Shown here piece by piece: positions 26,744-35,649 of a stretch of DNA of 64,000 nt; the stretch's first letter is position 1, and every line of letters begins with the position of its first letter. Source of the stretch: Microcoleus sp. bin48.metabat.b7b8b9.023 (GTDB lineage Bacteria > Cyanobacteriota > Cyanobacteriia > Cyanobacteriales > Microcoleaceae); the NCBI RefSeq assembly GCF_013299185.1, contig NZ_JAAFKG010000022.1:39103-103102 (forward strand), read 5' to 3'. The notes below the pieces were generated by a model. The model saw only the letters and a list, made by a program, of their open reading frames with translations. It was not told the origin of the DNA and did not search any database. The translations under genes and the position numbers were made by a program.

Positions 26744-27532
26744 ATGTCCGCAACCGCAGAATTAGTTACTCCCCAAGAAATACCAGAACAAGAGCTCTCT
26801 GAAGAAGAACTATTAGAACAAGAGATAGCAAAAAATGTTATCGTTCCTCCAGTCGATTTATATAGTGATGAACCTCAAGTGGAAACAGAATTACATCTCC
26901 GACAAATAATGCTGCTGTTTAAATGTCTAGAATGGTTGTGGCGAGATAGAAATGACTTCTATGCTGCTGGCAACCTCAGTATTTACTATAGCCCCAAGCA
27001 ACTTAAATCAAAAGACTTCCGAGGCCCAGACTTTTTTGTGGTACTCGGCACTGAGCGCAAAACTCGTAAAAGTTGGGTAGTTTGGGATGAAGATGGAAAG
27101 TACCCGAATGTCATTCTTGAAATCCTGTCACCGAAAACCGCGAACGTAGATAAAAACTTTAAAAAACAACTCTATCAAGATACTTTCCGAACCCATGATT
27201 ACTTTTGGTTCGATCCAGAAACTTTAGAATTAGCTGGGTTTCATTTGGTAGATGGAGAATATCAACTAATTGTACCGAATGAATTCGGCTATCTGCGGAG
27301 TCAACAGCTTGATTTGAGTTTGGGCATTTGTAGCGGACAATTGCGTTTCTTTACAGCAGCCGGTGAATTGGTTCCCACTCCTGAAGAGGTTGCAGAAATG
27401 GAGATTCGACGGGCAGATGCAGAGGCCCAAAGAGCAGATGCAGAGGCCCAACGAGCCGGAGAAGAGGCTCAAAGAGCCGATCGCCTGGCCGCAAAACTGC
27501 GAGAATTAAATATCGATCCCGATACAATTTAG
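26744..27532 (+). CDS. Uma2 family protein with acidic N-terminus and Ala/Glu repeat tail
   Basis: A 262-residue Uma2-type PD-(D/E)XK protein. The core shows FRGPDFFVVLGTERKTRKSW, then PNVILEILSPKTANVDK (catalytic region) and HDYFWFDPETLEL. The N-terminal 35 residues are very acidic. The tail is a short tandem repeat RADAEAQ (three to four copies, encoded by a 21-bp repeat around 27407-27480) leading into RLAAKLRELNIDPDTI, a common end of cyanobacterial Uma2 proteins. Function unproven; nuclease-like by fold. Confidence 0.82.
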   Translation: MSATAELVTPQEIPEQELSEEELLEQEIAKNVIVPPVDLYSDEPQVETELHLRQIMLLFKCLEWLWRDRNDFYAAGNLSIYYSPKQLKSKDFRGPDFFVVLGTERKTRKSWVVWDEDGKYPNVILEILSPKTANVDKNFKKQLYQDTFRTHDYFWFDPETLELAGFHLVDGEYQLIVPNEFGYLRSQQLDLSLGICSGQLRFFTAAGELVPTPEEVAEMEIRRADAEAQRADAEAQRAGEEAQRADRLAAKLRELNIDPDTI

Positions 27533-27774
27533 CGATCGCCTTTTTCCAAAAACACGGTTGATTGTCCCGTGTATTTGAGTGCGATCGCACAAATAGTTCA
27601 AAAAAGTGTCTACCAGGAAATTGCTTGTCTGACAATAACGACAGAAGATAACCAAGTGGGCGATCGACCAATCAACACAGACAAACTTGTGTCAAGATTA
27701 ATCTCGCGATTAATTAGCGCGATCGACCCAAACTCCCAATCTCAGTCAAGCGTAACAATCCGACGCAAGTTCCA

Positions 27775-29709
27775 ATGAACAATCCCATCTACCCCGGCAT
27801 AACTCTCCACAACCACTACCGCATCGTCCGCGAATTGGGACACGGAGGCTTCGGGCGCACCTACCTCGCTGAAGATGCCCACCGATTTAACGAACCCTGC
27901 GTTTTAAAAGAATTTGCGCCCCAAGTACAAGGAAGTTACGCCTTACAAAAATCCGAGGAACTCTTCGAGCGCGAAGCCGGAGTGCTCTACAAGCTGCAAC
28001 ACAATCAAATTCCGCGCTTCCGCGAAATGTTTCGCGTCAGTATAGTCGATCGAGGCTACCTATTTCTCGTCCAAGACTACGTACCCGGTCAAAATTACCG
28101 CTTCCTGCTGGATGCCAGGAAGCGTCAGGGTTTGCGGTTCATCGAAGCAGAAATCAATCAACTGCTGGTTCAGATTTTGCCAGTCCTTGAATACATTCAC
28201 TCCTTGGGAGTGATTCACCGCGACATCTCCCCCGACAACCTAATTCTGCGCTTGTCTGACGGAATGCCCGTGCTCATTGACTTCGGCGGAGTCAAACAAA
28301 TCGCCGCCACCGTAGAATCTCTATTTGCTGAAACAGAAGCTAACGCCACTCCCACTCCCACCCCCGCAACTCGCATCGGCAAACTCGGCTATGCTCCCGT
28401 CGAACAGATGCAAATGGGCATTGTGTCTCCCCACAGCGATTTGTACGCTCTGGCGGCGACGGTTTTGGTGTTGCTGACAGGGAAGGAACCGCATGAATTG
28501 CTCGACAGTCAGACGCTGAATTGGAACTGGCGATCGCACTGTTCTCTATCTCCGAATTTGTCCCTGGTGCTGGATAAAATGCTCGCTCAGCAGCCGAACC
28601 AGCGTTACTCCTCGGCTCGCGAGGTTTTGCTCGCTCTTTCCGGCAATCCGCTGTTACAGCCACAGCCATTCCCACAGCCGGATTTGGGACTCACGCAGCC
28701 ACCACCGGATTACACAACACCTCTCACCGCACCCATACCTGTGCCAGCACCCGTCCCCAAACTGCCGGGAACTCCGGTGCGACTGGCTACGATTGGCAAT
28801 CAGCAAAAGATGCCTGCTTGGAAAATGTTTTTGTTCGTAGTGGCAGTGCTTTCGAGTATGGGGGCAGTTGGCTGGTTTGCGGGCAATTACGTGTTAAACC
28901 TGCAATCAAAAGTGCAGAAGATTCCCGTGACTCCAGGCCCGAAGCAGCAGCAAGAGGATGCTTTGCGCGATCGCTACTCTCGGCTTAAAATTGACGATCG
29001 ATTCTACAGCGGTTACGTCAACCTTGTAGATGAGAATTTCTATGCCAAATACCCAGAATTAAACGGGCGGCTGTTAAAAGAAGGCGACGAGGATCGCCAA
29101 TGGCGCCAAAGGTGGCAGAAAATCGGCGACGAATTGCTCGACAAGCTCGAAAATCTCAGCAGCGATGCTAGAGCGCGGTTGGGCAGTTACGAGACTACAG
29201 ATCTCGATCGCGTCAAAACCGAGGTTAACAAGCTGAATTTGAGCAGTCGAGCGCTGTACGATTTGGCTGATGCCAAGTTCTTTTATTGGTTTCCACAGCA
29301 CCCACGGAATAAAAATATCATCGGTTTGCCGATCGGACAAATTTGGCAAGCAATTACCGCCGACGCCCTCGCCTCTTTACAAGCAGGAGCAACTCTTGAA
29401 AGCGTCGAATTTGACCGCCGCGCGAACAACAAAACCCTTAAAGGAAATCTCAAGCCCGGAGAAGGCAAAGCTTACATTGCCAGGTTCGCCCAAAATCAGA
29501 TTTTGAGCGTAAATTTGCAAACTCCGCGCAAATCGACTCTGCTATCAATTTATTCTCCTGGGCGCACCAACAAAGCCAAAGCTTTACTGGAAGATGCAGA
29601 GGAGGTGAGTTGGTCTGGAACTCTCGATGATGCTGGTTTTTATGAATTCGTGGTAGTTTCTCAGTCATCAGAGCCGATCGCCTACGAGTTGAATCTGGAG
29701 ACAAAATAA
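27775..29709 (+). CDS. Membrane-anchored Ser/Thr protein kinase
   Basis: A 644-residue Hanks-type kinase. Gly loop LGHGGFGRTYLA at 21-32, ATP-binding K45 in CVLKEF, catalytic HRDISPDN from 148, DFG at 169-171 (IDFGGVKQ), and GKLGYAPVEQMQ as the activation/P+1 region, all intact. A Pro-rich linker (about 300-345) leads to one transmembrane helix (MFLFVVAVLSSMGAVGWFAG, about 359-378), then a C-terminal extracytoplasmic region of 265 residues ending in a beta-rich part that resembles a pre-peptidase C-terminal (PPC)-like sandwich. Such kinases relay environmental signals; the substrate is unknown. A frame at 27569-27778 overlaps its start by ATGA but is not convincing. Confidence 0.9.
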   Translation: MNNPIYPGITLHNHYRIVRELGHGGFGRTYLAEDAHRFNEPCVLKEFAPQVQGSYALQKSEELFEREAGVLYKLQHNQIPRFREMFRVSIVDRGYLFLVQDYVPGQNYRFLLDARKRQGLRFIEAEINQLLVQILPVLEYIHSLGVIHRDISPDNLILRLSDGMPVLIDFGGVKQIAATVESLFAETEANATPTPTPATRIGKLGYAPVEQMQMGIVSPHSDLYALAATVLVLLTGKEPHELLDSQTLNWNWRSHCSLSPNLSLVLDKMLAQQPNQRYSSAREVLLALSGNPLLQPQPFPQPDLGLTQPPPDYTTPLTAPIPVPAPVPKLPGTPVRLATIGNQQKMPAWKMFLFVVAVLSSMGAVGWFAGNYVLNLQSKVQKIPVTPGPKQQQEDALRDRYSRLKIDDRFYSGYVNLVDENFYAKYPELNGRLLKEGDEDRQWRQRWQKIGDELLDKLENLSSDARARLGSYETTDLDRVKTEVNKLNLSSRALYDLADAKFFYWFPQHPRNKNIIGLPIGQIWQAITADALASLQAGATLESVEFDRRANNKTLKGNLKPGEGKAYIARFAQNQILSVNLQTPRKSTLLSIYSPGRTNKAKALLEDAEEVSWSGTLDDAGFYEFVVVSQSSEPIAYELNLETK

Positions 29710-29899
29710 CCCCCATCCCAAAACCGATCTCAGCCCCCGACTCCTGTCGCGCTCAAAAATTAGAGACTCCCGTTGAAGTTCGCTGACTCATCTGGACGAG
29801 TAAATCTGCAATCGACTCATAGCTATTGACGCCTTGAGGGCGATCGAGCAATAATGAAGTAATCCCGAGCGGGTAAATTTTCCGGTTCAAACAAAGAAT

Positions 29900-30169
29900 A
29901 TGCTGAGATTTGCGATCGTAGCTTTAGTAACTTTGGGATTAGTATTAATGACTGCATTAGGTTTATCTTCTGCCAGTGCGACAGTCAGCAATCCCGAATT
30001 TTATGCTTGGAACTTTGCCTCTGTAGGCAGCAGCGAGTTAGTTTGCAAAAAGACACTTGTAGTTCCGCGAGACCTCATCATTCCGTCATCATCAATGCAA
30101 GCTGTCAGTATCAATTCTGTAATTGTAGATGACAAGTTTTGCGCTAATTCCACTAAACCGGTCAATTAA
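29900..30169 (+). CDS. Small exported hypothetical protein
   Basis: An 89-residue protein whose first 27 residues form a strong signal peptide (IVALVTLGLVLMTALGLSSA, cleavage likely after ASA). The mature 60 residues contain two Cys (VCKKTL, KFCANS) that could form a disulfide in the periplasm. No relatives recognised. Confidence 0.5.
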   Translation: MLRFAIVALVTLGLVLMTALGLSSASATVSNPEFYAWNFASVGSSELVCKKTLVVPRDLIIPSSSMQAVSINSVIVDDKFCANSTKPVN

Positions 30170-30211
30170 GGCAGTGCATCCTATGATGTCTCATCGAACG
30201 ACACAATAAAA

Positions 30212-30345
30212 TAGGTTTGATCGTTCGGACTTTAGTCCGCATCTATCCCAGGTTTGATCGTTCGGACTTTAGTCCGCATCTATCCCAGGAATGAAGCAGG
30301 TTTGATCGTTCGGACTTTAGTCCGCATCTATCCCAGGAATGAAGC
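30212..30345. repeat. Three direct copies of a GGACTTTAGTCC palindrome unit
   Basis: The unit GGTTTGATCGTTCGGACTTT(AGTCCGCATCTATCCCAGG) occurs three times, the last two also sharing AATGAAGC. The core GGACTTTAGTCC belongs to a family also seen at 34307, 35378, 35452, 44470, 44540 and inside the coding region at 61883. Spacers are not unique, so this is not CRISPR. The rest of 30346-30692 shows no convincing gene. Confidence 0.8.
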
Positions 30346-30692
30346 CAGAACCATCGAACACTTTTTAAAGCGAATTGACCCGATATTATATAAAACTTGC
30401 CGCTATCCGCGCAGTAGTGAAAGTGTTGGCGGCATTTTTTATGAGAAACAACAATATTTTTTATTAAAATTTATTAAAATAGTCGGGCGCAACAGTTGTA
30501 TGCCTTTGAAAGCGATCGAAAACTATTGCGAATTTTGCCAATTCTTTGATTGTCACTTAAGAACCGAGGGAAAATCTTTAGCCATTTGGCTAAAAATTTA
30601 TTAGCTAATTGGCCTAATCAGTAACTGTCAAGTTTGAGTATGCTAGAGTTAGTCAGGTTCTGATATATAGTGCCATCTGTTATCTAAGTATC

Positions 30693-32039
30693 ATGCTCAA
30701 AATTTTAGTCATTGAAGACGACGAATTAATCCGGGAGACTCTTGTGCAACTCCTGGAATCTCACAGCTACCGAGTTATCGTGGCAGAAAACGGTCGATTT
30801 GGGGTGCAGATGGCACTTTCGGAGATCCCCGACTTAATTTTGTGCGACGTACAGATGCCGGAACTCGACGGTTATGACGTGTTGCGGACTCTGCGACAAA
30901 ACTCCCTGGCTGCTACAATTCCATTTATTTTTCTCACGGCTCAAAGTGCCAAAACCGATTTTCGTCGGGGGATGGAATTAGGGGCTGACGATTACCTAAC
31001 AAAGCCATTTACTAAGGCTGAATTGTTAGGGGCGATCGCTTCTCGCGTCTCGAAACGGCAAACTATTACCCAACCCCTGACAGTTGCGCTTCACCAAGCA
31101 GAAGCCAGACTCAAAGATTTAGCTAACGACTCTACAAAGGTTTGTGTCCTCTCCCCTGAAAAGTTGGCTCTAGAAGCTCTGCTGCGCCACGCTTTAGCAC
31201 AAGGTGAGTTTCAAGTATACTATCAGCCCCAGGTGAATATTGCTACCGGACAAGTTATCGGCGCTGAAGCTTTGGTGCGCTGGCAAAATCCCGATCGAGG
31301 TATAATTTCTCCCGCTGAATTTATTCCCTTAGCCGAAGAAACAGGTTTAATTATTCAGATTGGCGAGTGGGTACTGCTTTCAGCTTGCGCTCAAGCGGCG
31401 AGTTGGCTGGCGGCGGGGTTCTCGCCTTTTACGATATCAGTAAATTTGTCGGCCCGGCAGTTATCCGACCCGGAACTCAAGGCCCGAATCGTGCAAATAT
31501 TAGAAACTACAGGCTTGGAGCCTGCTAATTTAGAATTAGAAATGACCGAAAGCGCCCTCGTAGAAAATGCGACAGTCGCAGGCGCAACTTTAAACGAACT
31601 TAAAGCTCTCGGAATTCGGATTGCCATTGACGACTTCGGCACCGGTTATGCTACTTTAGGATATCTCAAGCAATTTGCTTTTGACAGCTTAAAGATCGAT
31701 CGCATTTTCGTGCGAAATGCCAGCGAAGACGCTCAAAATGCTGCTATTACCACAGCAGTAATTTTGCTGGGTCACAGCTTAAATATGACAGTAATTGCAG
31801 AAGGAGTAGAAACAGAAGCAGAACTAGCTTTCTTGAAACAGCACCAATGCGATATCATGCAGGGGTATCTGTTCAGCCGTCCGGAACCGGCAGCGATCGT
31901 TGAAAGTATGTTAGTTGCCAACCAGCGTTTGTTCGCTCAGCCCCCAGCAGTAGCACCTGCTCGTGTTATACCTTTTGTACCTGTCTCCGAAGCCGAAAAA
32001 TCTAAAAACCTTACCATGTCAGGTCTAGGAATAGTCTAA
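30693..32039 (+). CDS. Response regulator with EAL c-di-GMP phosphodiesterase domain
   Basis: A 448-residue protein. The receiver domain (1-120) has the acidic pair in VIEDDEL, phospho-acceptor D52 in LILCDVQMPELDG, and the conserved Lys in YLTKPF. A short linker leads to an EAL domain (about 160-405) with EALVRW, the metal- and substrate-binding ELEMTESALVENA, IDDFGTGYATLGYLK, KIDRIFV and VIAEGVETEAEL. All catalytic residues are visible, so it should hydrolyse cyclic di-GMP when its receiver is phosphorylated, affecting motility or biofilm behaviour. The partner histidine kinase is not in this window. Confidence 0.93.
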   Translation: MLKILVIEDDELIRETLVQLLESHSYRVIVAENGRFGVQMALSEIPDLILCDVQMPELDGYDVLRTLRQNSLAATIPFIFLTAQSAKTDFRRGMELGADDYLTKPFTKAELLGAIASRVSKRQTITQPLTVALHQAEARLKDLANDSTKVCVLSPEKLALEALLRHALAQGEFQVYYQPQVNIATGQVIGAEALVRWQNPDRGIISPAEFIPLAEETGLIIQIGEWVLLSACAQAASWLAAGFSPFTISVNLSARQLSDPELKARIVQILETTGLEPANLELEMTESALVENATVAGATLNELKALGIRIAIDDFGTGYATLGYLKQFAFDSLKIDRIFVRNASEDAQNAAITTAVILLGHSLNMTVIAEGVETEAELAFLKQHQCDIMQGYLFSRPEPAAIVESMLVANQRLFAQPPAVAPARVIPFVPVSEAEKSKNLTMSGLGIV

Positions 32040-32300
32040 GTGTTACCAGGATTTCTGTATAATAGAATAAAATTGTTTCTTTTAGCTTCTATTTTCTGCG
32101 AAAAAGTTGACGCTCGCTCCTAAAAAGTTGTAGCTTTTTTGGGAGGGGCGAATAAAAAAGGAAATTTTTCCAAATATTCCTCTACCGAAAAAATGGGGTT
32201 AGAGCCTCCCGCTTCTAGGGGGACTTTCCCAATATTTTTCGAGACAACCAACCATTCCTATGACAGCTTTGTTATCATAGGAATATAGGAGTAAATCATA

Positions 32301-33420
32301 ATGCTCGTTCTGGAATTCAAGACTTACGGCAAGCCTGGACAGTTCAAGGCAATCGATGAAGCGATTAGAATTTGTCAATTCATTCGCAACAAATCGATTC
32401 GGCTTTGGATGGATGGTGGAGCCAAGTCTTGGTTCGATCTTTCTAGGTATTGTGCGATTTGGGCGTCTGAGTTTGACTTTGCCAACAAGCTAGGCGCGAT
32501 GGCCAGGCAGGCTAGTGCAGAAAGAGCATGGGCTAGTATTTCTCGATTCTATGAAAACATAAAGAATGGTGTAAAAGGTAAAAAAGTCGGGTTTCCCAAG
32601 TTCCAAAAAGACTGTCGTTCTGTTGAGTATAAAACCAACTCTTGGAAGCTTTCAGAAGATAGAAAAGCAGTCACCTTTACCGACAAGTGCGGAATAGGTA
32701 GGCTGAAGTTAAAAGGTACAAGAGACATGAATGTATATCAGCCAGACCAAATTAAACGGGTAAGGCTAGTAAAACGTGCAGATGGCTACTATGTTCAATT
32801 TTGTATTCAAGTAGATAGAGTAGAAATAGTTGCAATGACAGGTAAAACTGTTGGATTAGATGTAGGATTGAAAGAGTTTTACACTGATTCAAATGGCGAC
32901 ACGGTTTCCAACCCTAAGTTTCTGCATAGAGGTGAGATACGGTTAAAACGTGCTCAACGTCTTGTAAGCCGGAAGGCAAAAGGTGGGTCAAATCGCCGGA
33001 AAGCTAGAGTGATTTTAGGTAAGCGACATCTCAAAATAAGTAGACAGCGTAAAGACCATGCTATCAAATTGGCAAGGTGCGTAATCACGTCAAACGACGT
33101 AGTGGTCTATGAAGATTTGAGAGTGTCCAACATGGTTAAAAATCACTGCTTAGCCAAATCAATTAGCCATGCTTCTTGGTACCTGTTCAGAGTGTTCTTA
33201 GAATATTTTGGAAAAGTGTTTGGTCGGATTACCATTGCGGTGAACCCTGCTTATACCAGTCAAGAATGCAGTAATTGTGGGGAAGTCGTTAAAAAATCTC
33301 TATCCACCCGAACCCATTGTTTGTGAATGTGGATGCGAGATGGATTGAGATCGTAATGCCGCAATTAATATCCTGAATCGCGGGATAGGTACGACGGGGC
33401 ACGTCGGAACTTCGATCTAG
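32301..33420 (+). pseudogene. tnpB: TnpB, frameshifted and nonsense-mutated
   Basis: RNA-guided nuclease ancestor of Cas12. RuvC residues D187 (VGLDVGLKEF) and E271 (VVYEDLRV) are present, with the first half of the zinc finger (CSNCG). At THCL the frame ends at 33326. One extra T near 33318 explains it: in the shifted frame the sequence continues CECGCEMD, then TGA where Arg is expected, then DRNAAINILNRGIGTTGHVG to a stop at 33420. So a frameshift and a nonsense codon separate the last RuvC Asp and the second zinc-finger half from the rest. The product of the intact part is unlikely to cut DNA. Confidence 0.85.
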
Positions 33421-33536
33421 CAAGATCGTAAACGCTTAGGGAGATTAGACCCCTGGGTTAGGTGCGGTAACGCTCTTAATTTAAGTCCGATCGTTGAACT
33501 AAGAATCCTCACGCTCATCTGAGCTCAGGAGTGTCA
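33421..33536 (+). ncRNA. Candidate omega RNA at the 3' end of the tnpB element
   Basis: TnpB guides are made from the 3' end of the element and the flanking DNA. This segment follows the tnpB end, is structured (CCTCACGCTCATCTGAGCTC near its end) and finishes GTGTCAA at the presumed element edge. If transcribed, the guide would begin at about 33537. Inferred from family knowledge only. Confidence 0.3.
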
Positions 33537-33589
33537 ATTTGGGAGCCGCAGTTTCAAGAACTGTCAACTGGAATTGGTGCAAGGCTGTC

Positions 33590-34255
33590 ATGGAAAGAAT
33601 ATTAATAGTTGACGACGAAACAGACTGTCAAACAGTCTTATCAATGTACCTTGAAAGCCAAGGATACCGGGTTGAATGCGCTAATTCTGGTGTTGAGGCG
33701 CTCTCGATTTTTGAGAAGGCCCCCCCAGATTTGGTGATTTCAGATGTAATGATGCCGGAAATGGACGGGTTTGAGTTTTGCCGGCGCTTGCGTACTACAC
33801 GTTTAGGACAGTTGGTGCCGTTTATATTTTTGTCTGGTCAAGGCGAAATTGAGGCAAAAGTTGAAGGTCATGCGATCGGCGCTGACGATTATCTGGTAAA
33901 ACCTTTTCAGTCTGAAGAAATCTTGGCTAAGGTGAAAGCGCAGTTAGAGCGCTCTCACCGCATTCATGCCGAGATTGTCCGACTGCTGCAAACTTCTACC
34001 GCCCTGGCGGTGGAACCCAAAGTTATCGCAGTATTGCCACCACCAGCACCTTTGCCTCTAACACCAGCCGAGGAAAGAGTTTTTTGGGAGGTGATCCAGG
34101 GTTATACTAACAAACAAATTAGCGATCGACTGTTTATTAGCCCCCGCACCGTCCAAGCTCATTTAGGCAGCATATTCAGCAAACTACAGTTAGAAAATCG
34201 CGCCCAGCTTGTGAGATTTGCCCTAGAAAGGGGATACAAACCACCTCAAACTTAG
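33590..34255 (+). CDS. NarL/LuxR-type response regulator
   Basis: A 221-residue two-domain regulator. Receiver: VDDETDC, D52 in VISDVMMPEMDGFEF, and the Lys in YLVKPF. A Pro/Ala linker leads to a LuxR-type HTH (about 155-215) with LTPAEERVFWEVIQGYTNKQ and ISDRLFISPRTVQAHLGSIF. The frame is open from 33539, but the extra residues derive from the element flank; ATG 33590 (MERILIVDDE) begins exactly at the receiver. It probably once lay directly behind the EAL regulator at 30693 before the TnpB element inserted, which suggests a shared signalling pathway. Confidence 0.9.
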   Translation: MERILIVDDETDCQTVLSMYLESQGYRVECANSGVEALSIFEKAPPDLVISDVMMPEMDGFEFCRRLRTTRLGQLVPFIFLSGQGEIEAKVEGHAIGADDYLVKPFQSEEILAKVKAQLERSHRIHAEIVRLLQTSTALAVEPKVIAVLPPPAPLPLTPAEERVFWEVIQGYTNKQISDRLFISPRTVQAHLGSIFSKLQLENRAQLVRFALERGYKPPQT

Positions 34256-34306
34256 CTCCGGTCTCAACTTACGGTGTACCAGCCCTTAATTACCCGCAAT
34301 AAAAAC

Positions 34307-34365
34307 GGTTTGTAGTGAGGACTTTAGTCCTCATAATCTGAGGACTAAAGTCCTCACTACAAACC
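34307..34365. terminator. Perfect 27-bp-arm palindrome between convergent genes
   Basis: Arms built on GGTTTGTAGTGAGGACTTTA(GTCCTCA) and the exact complement, with a 5-base loop, between the stops of convergent genes at 34255 and 34399. Either orientation would form a very stable hairpin, so it may stop transcription both ways. It belongs to the GGACTTTAGTCC repeat family. Confidence 0.6.
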
Positions 34366-34398
34366 CATCTGATTGTCGTCGTTCGAGAGAACCTGATA

Positions 34399-35130
34399 TT
34401 ATTCCAAATTCAAAACACAATAAGGAAAACTCGTCGTCACGCAAACCATCGGCCCCAAATTTGTACCCCGCAAATTTGCACGTTCCAAATCAGCCTGCCG
34501 CACGTCCCTCGCCGCATCGATATTTGTCCCAGTCAATTGAGCTCTCGGAAGCCTGGTATTTGACAGAATAGCATTCTGCAAATTAGTATCGCGCACGTCA
34601 GCAAAAGACAAATCAGCCCCGCTTAAATTAGCGCGATTCAAATTCACTCTAAACAGCAGCGAACGTCGCAAATCTGCATTCGACAAATTAGCTTGCAGCA
34701 AATAAGCTTCGCCCAAATTAGTATTAAAAAGCTTAGCACCGCGCAAATCAGCTCTCGTCAGATTGGCCCGCCCCAAAAAAGCATTAGACAAATCCGCATT
34801 TCGCAGATTAGCGCTGTCCAAGTCGGCACCATACATTTCAGCATTAACCAAGTTAGTATTTGCCAAATTAGCACCACTTAAATCTGCTTCTAGCAAATTA
34901 GCTTCGTAGAGATTAGCTCCGCTTAAATCAGCTCCTCTTAAATTAGCTCTGTACAAACTCGCCTTAAACAAATCAGCATTTCTCAAATCGCAGCCTTCGC
35001 ACTCCTTAGTTTCTAGCAACTGTTGGACGTGATTGGGATTTTGAGCTTTGACGGGGGGTGCCAGCAAAAACGGCGCTAAAACTGCTACAGTTGCCGTTAC
35101 ACTTGCCAAGATTTTAAATTTCACAAACAA
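34399..35130 (-). CDS. Exported pentapeptide-repeat protein
   Basis: A 243-residue protein with a signal peptide (VTATVAVLAPFLLAPPVKAQ, cut after KAQ) followed by about 30 consecutive A(D/N)Lxx pentapeptides (RNADLFKASLYRANLRGADL and so on), which fold as a right-handed square beta helix. Two CEGC-type cysteines come before the helix and two after it (MVCVTTSFPYC), so the ends may be disulfide-capped in the periplasm or thylakoid lumen. Such proteins are numerous in cyanobacteria; no specific role is known. Confidence 0.88.
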   Translation of the reverse strand: MFVKFKILASVTATVAVLAPFLLAPPVKAQNPNHVQQLLETKECEGCDLRNADLFKASLYRANLRGADLSGANLYEANLLEADLSGANLANTNLVNAEMYGADLDSANLRNADLSNAFLGRANLTRADLRGAKLFNTNLGEAYLLQANLSNADLRRSLLFRVNLNRANLSGADLSFADVRDTNLQNAILSNTRLPRAQLTGTNIDAARDVRQADLERANLRGTNLGPMVCVTTSFPYCVLNLE

Positions 35131-35191
35131 ACCTCACTGCCACTTCAGACCAATTATACTCGCAAAATTTGCGATCGCTAGGCTTGTACTG

Positions 35192-35238
35192 TTCAGTTGA
35201 CAGTTGACAGTTGACAGTTGACAGTTGACAGTTGACAG
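35192..35238. repeat. CAGTTGA heptamer repeat
   Basis: About six consecutive copies of the 7-bp unit CAGTTGA, a classic short tandemly repeated repetitive (STRR) sequence. Related runs occur at 37448, 46456, 46526, 46588 and, inverted, at 59716. Confidence 0.85.
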
Positions 35239-35377
35239 ATGAGGGCGACCTCTACCTGGAAAGAAGAGGATTGCAGTAATGAATAGTCTGATTTTAATTT
35301 CTCCCGGGCTTGGGGCTTTAAACCAATTATTTGTGGAAAAAGTAATATTATTGACCTTCAATAACTCCAATATAAAA

Positions 35378-35502
35378 GGTTTGTAGTGAGGACTTTAGTC
35401 CTTTCTTGGATGCGGACTAAAGTCCTCACTACGAACCAATTTTATTAGGCTGTGAGGACTTTAGTCCTTTCTTGGATGCGGACTAAAGTCCTCACTACGA
35501 AC
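35378..35502. repeat. Two copies of the GGACTTTAGTCC palindrome
   Basis: Two fold-back units (35378-35436 and 35452-35502), each TGAGGACTTTAGTCC, then TTTCTTGGATGC, then GGACTAAAGTCCTCACTACG. They form part of the 519-bp gap between the pentapeptide-repeat gene and pgk, which otherwise shows no gene. Confidence 0.8.
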
Positions 35503-35649
35503 CAATTGTATTAGGCTGGTTCTAGTGGAGACCATATAAGCCGGCAGAAGGCAGAAATTTCAATAGCATAGCAAACTAAAAAATTAACTTTTTTAAATTG
35601 ACAATTATCTTGAATTCTGCCTTCGGTCTTCTACCTTCTATCGGAAGAT

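Larger units (their letters stand above)
32255..33536 (+). mobile_element. IS605-group element carrying only tnpB
   Basis: The left end shows a perfect hairpin TTCCTATGA / TCATAGGAA (32255-32263 and 32275-32283), as in single-stranded-DNA transposons of the IS200/IS605 group. The right end has AATCCTCACGCTCATCTGAG followed by GGAGTGTCAA near 33507-33536, typical of the 3' end of such elements in cyanobacteria. No tnpA is present, so movement would need an outside TnpA. It sits between two response-regulator genes. Ends are approximate. Confidence 0.65.

Noticed and set aside
27569..27778. Open frame overlapping the kinase start by ATGA
   Set aside because: It needs a GTG start without a ribosome-binding site, and its composition (repeated LISRLIS) is not protein-like; kept only as a remote possibility.
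30212..30345. CRISPR array
   Set aside because: The three repeats are nearly continuous, carry an internal palindrome and have no unique spacers; no cas genes occur in the window.
30254..30604. Open frame of 116 codons
   Set aside because: Its first third is encoded by the direct repeats at 30212-30345, and the rest has no family resemblance or ribosome-binding site.
35134..35370. Minus-strand frame in front of the pentapeptide-repeat gene
   Set aside because: Largely encoded by CAGTTGA heptamers, giving a TVNCQLS repeat; no other support.
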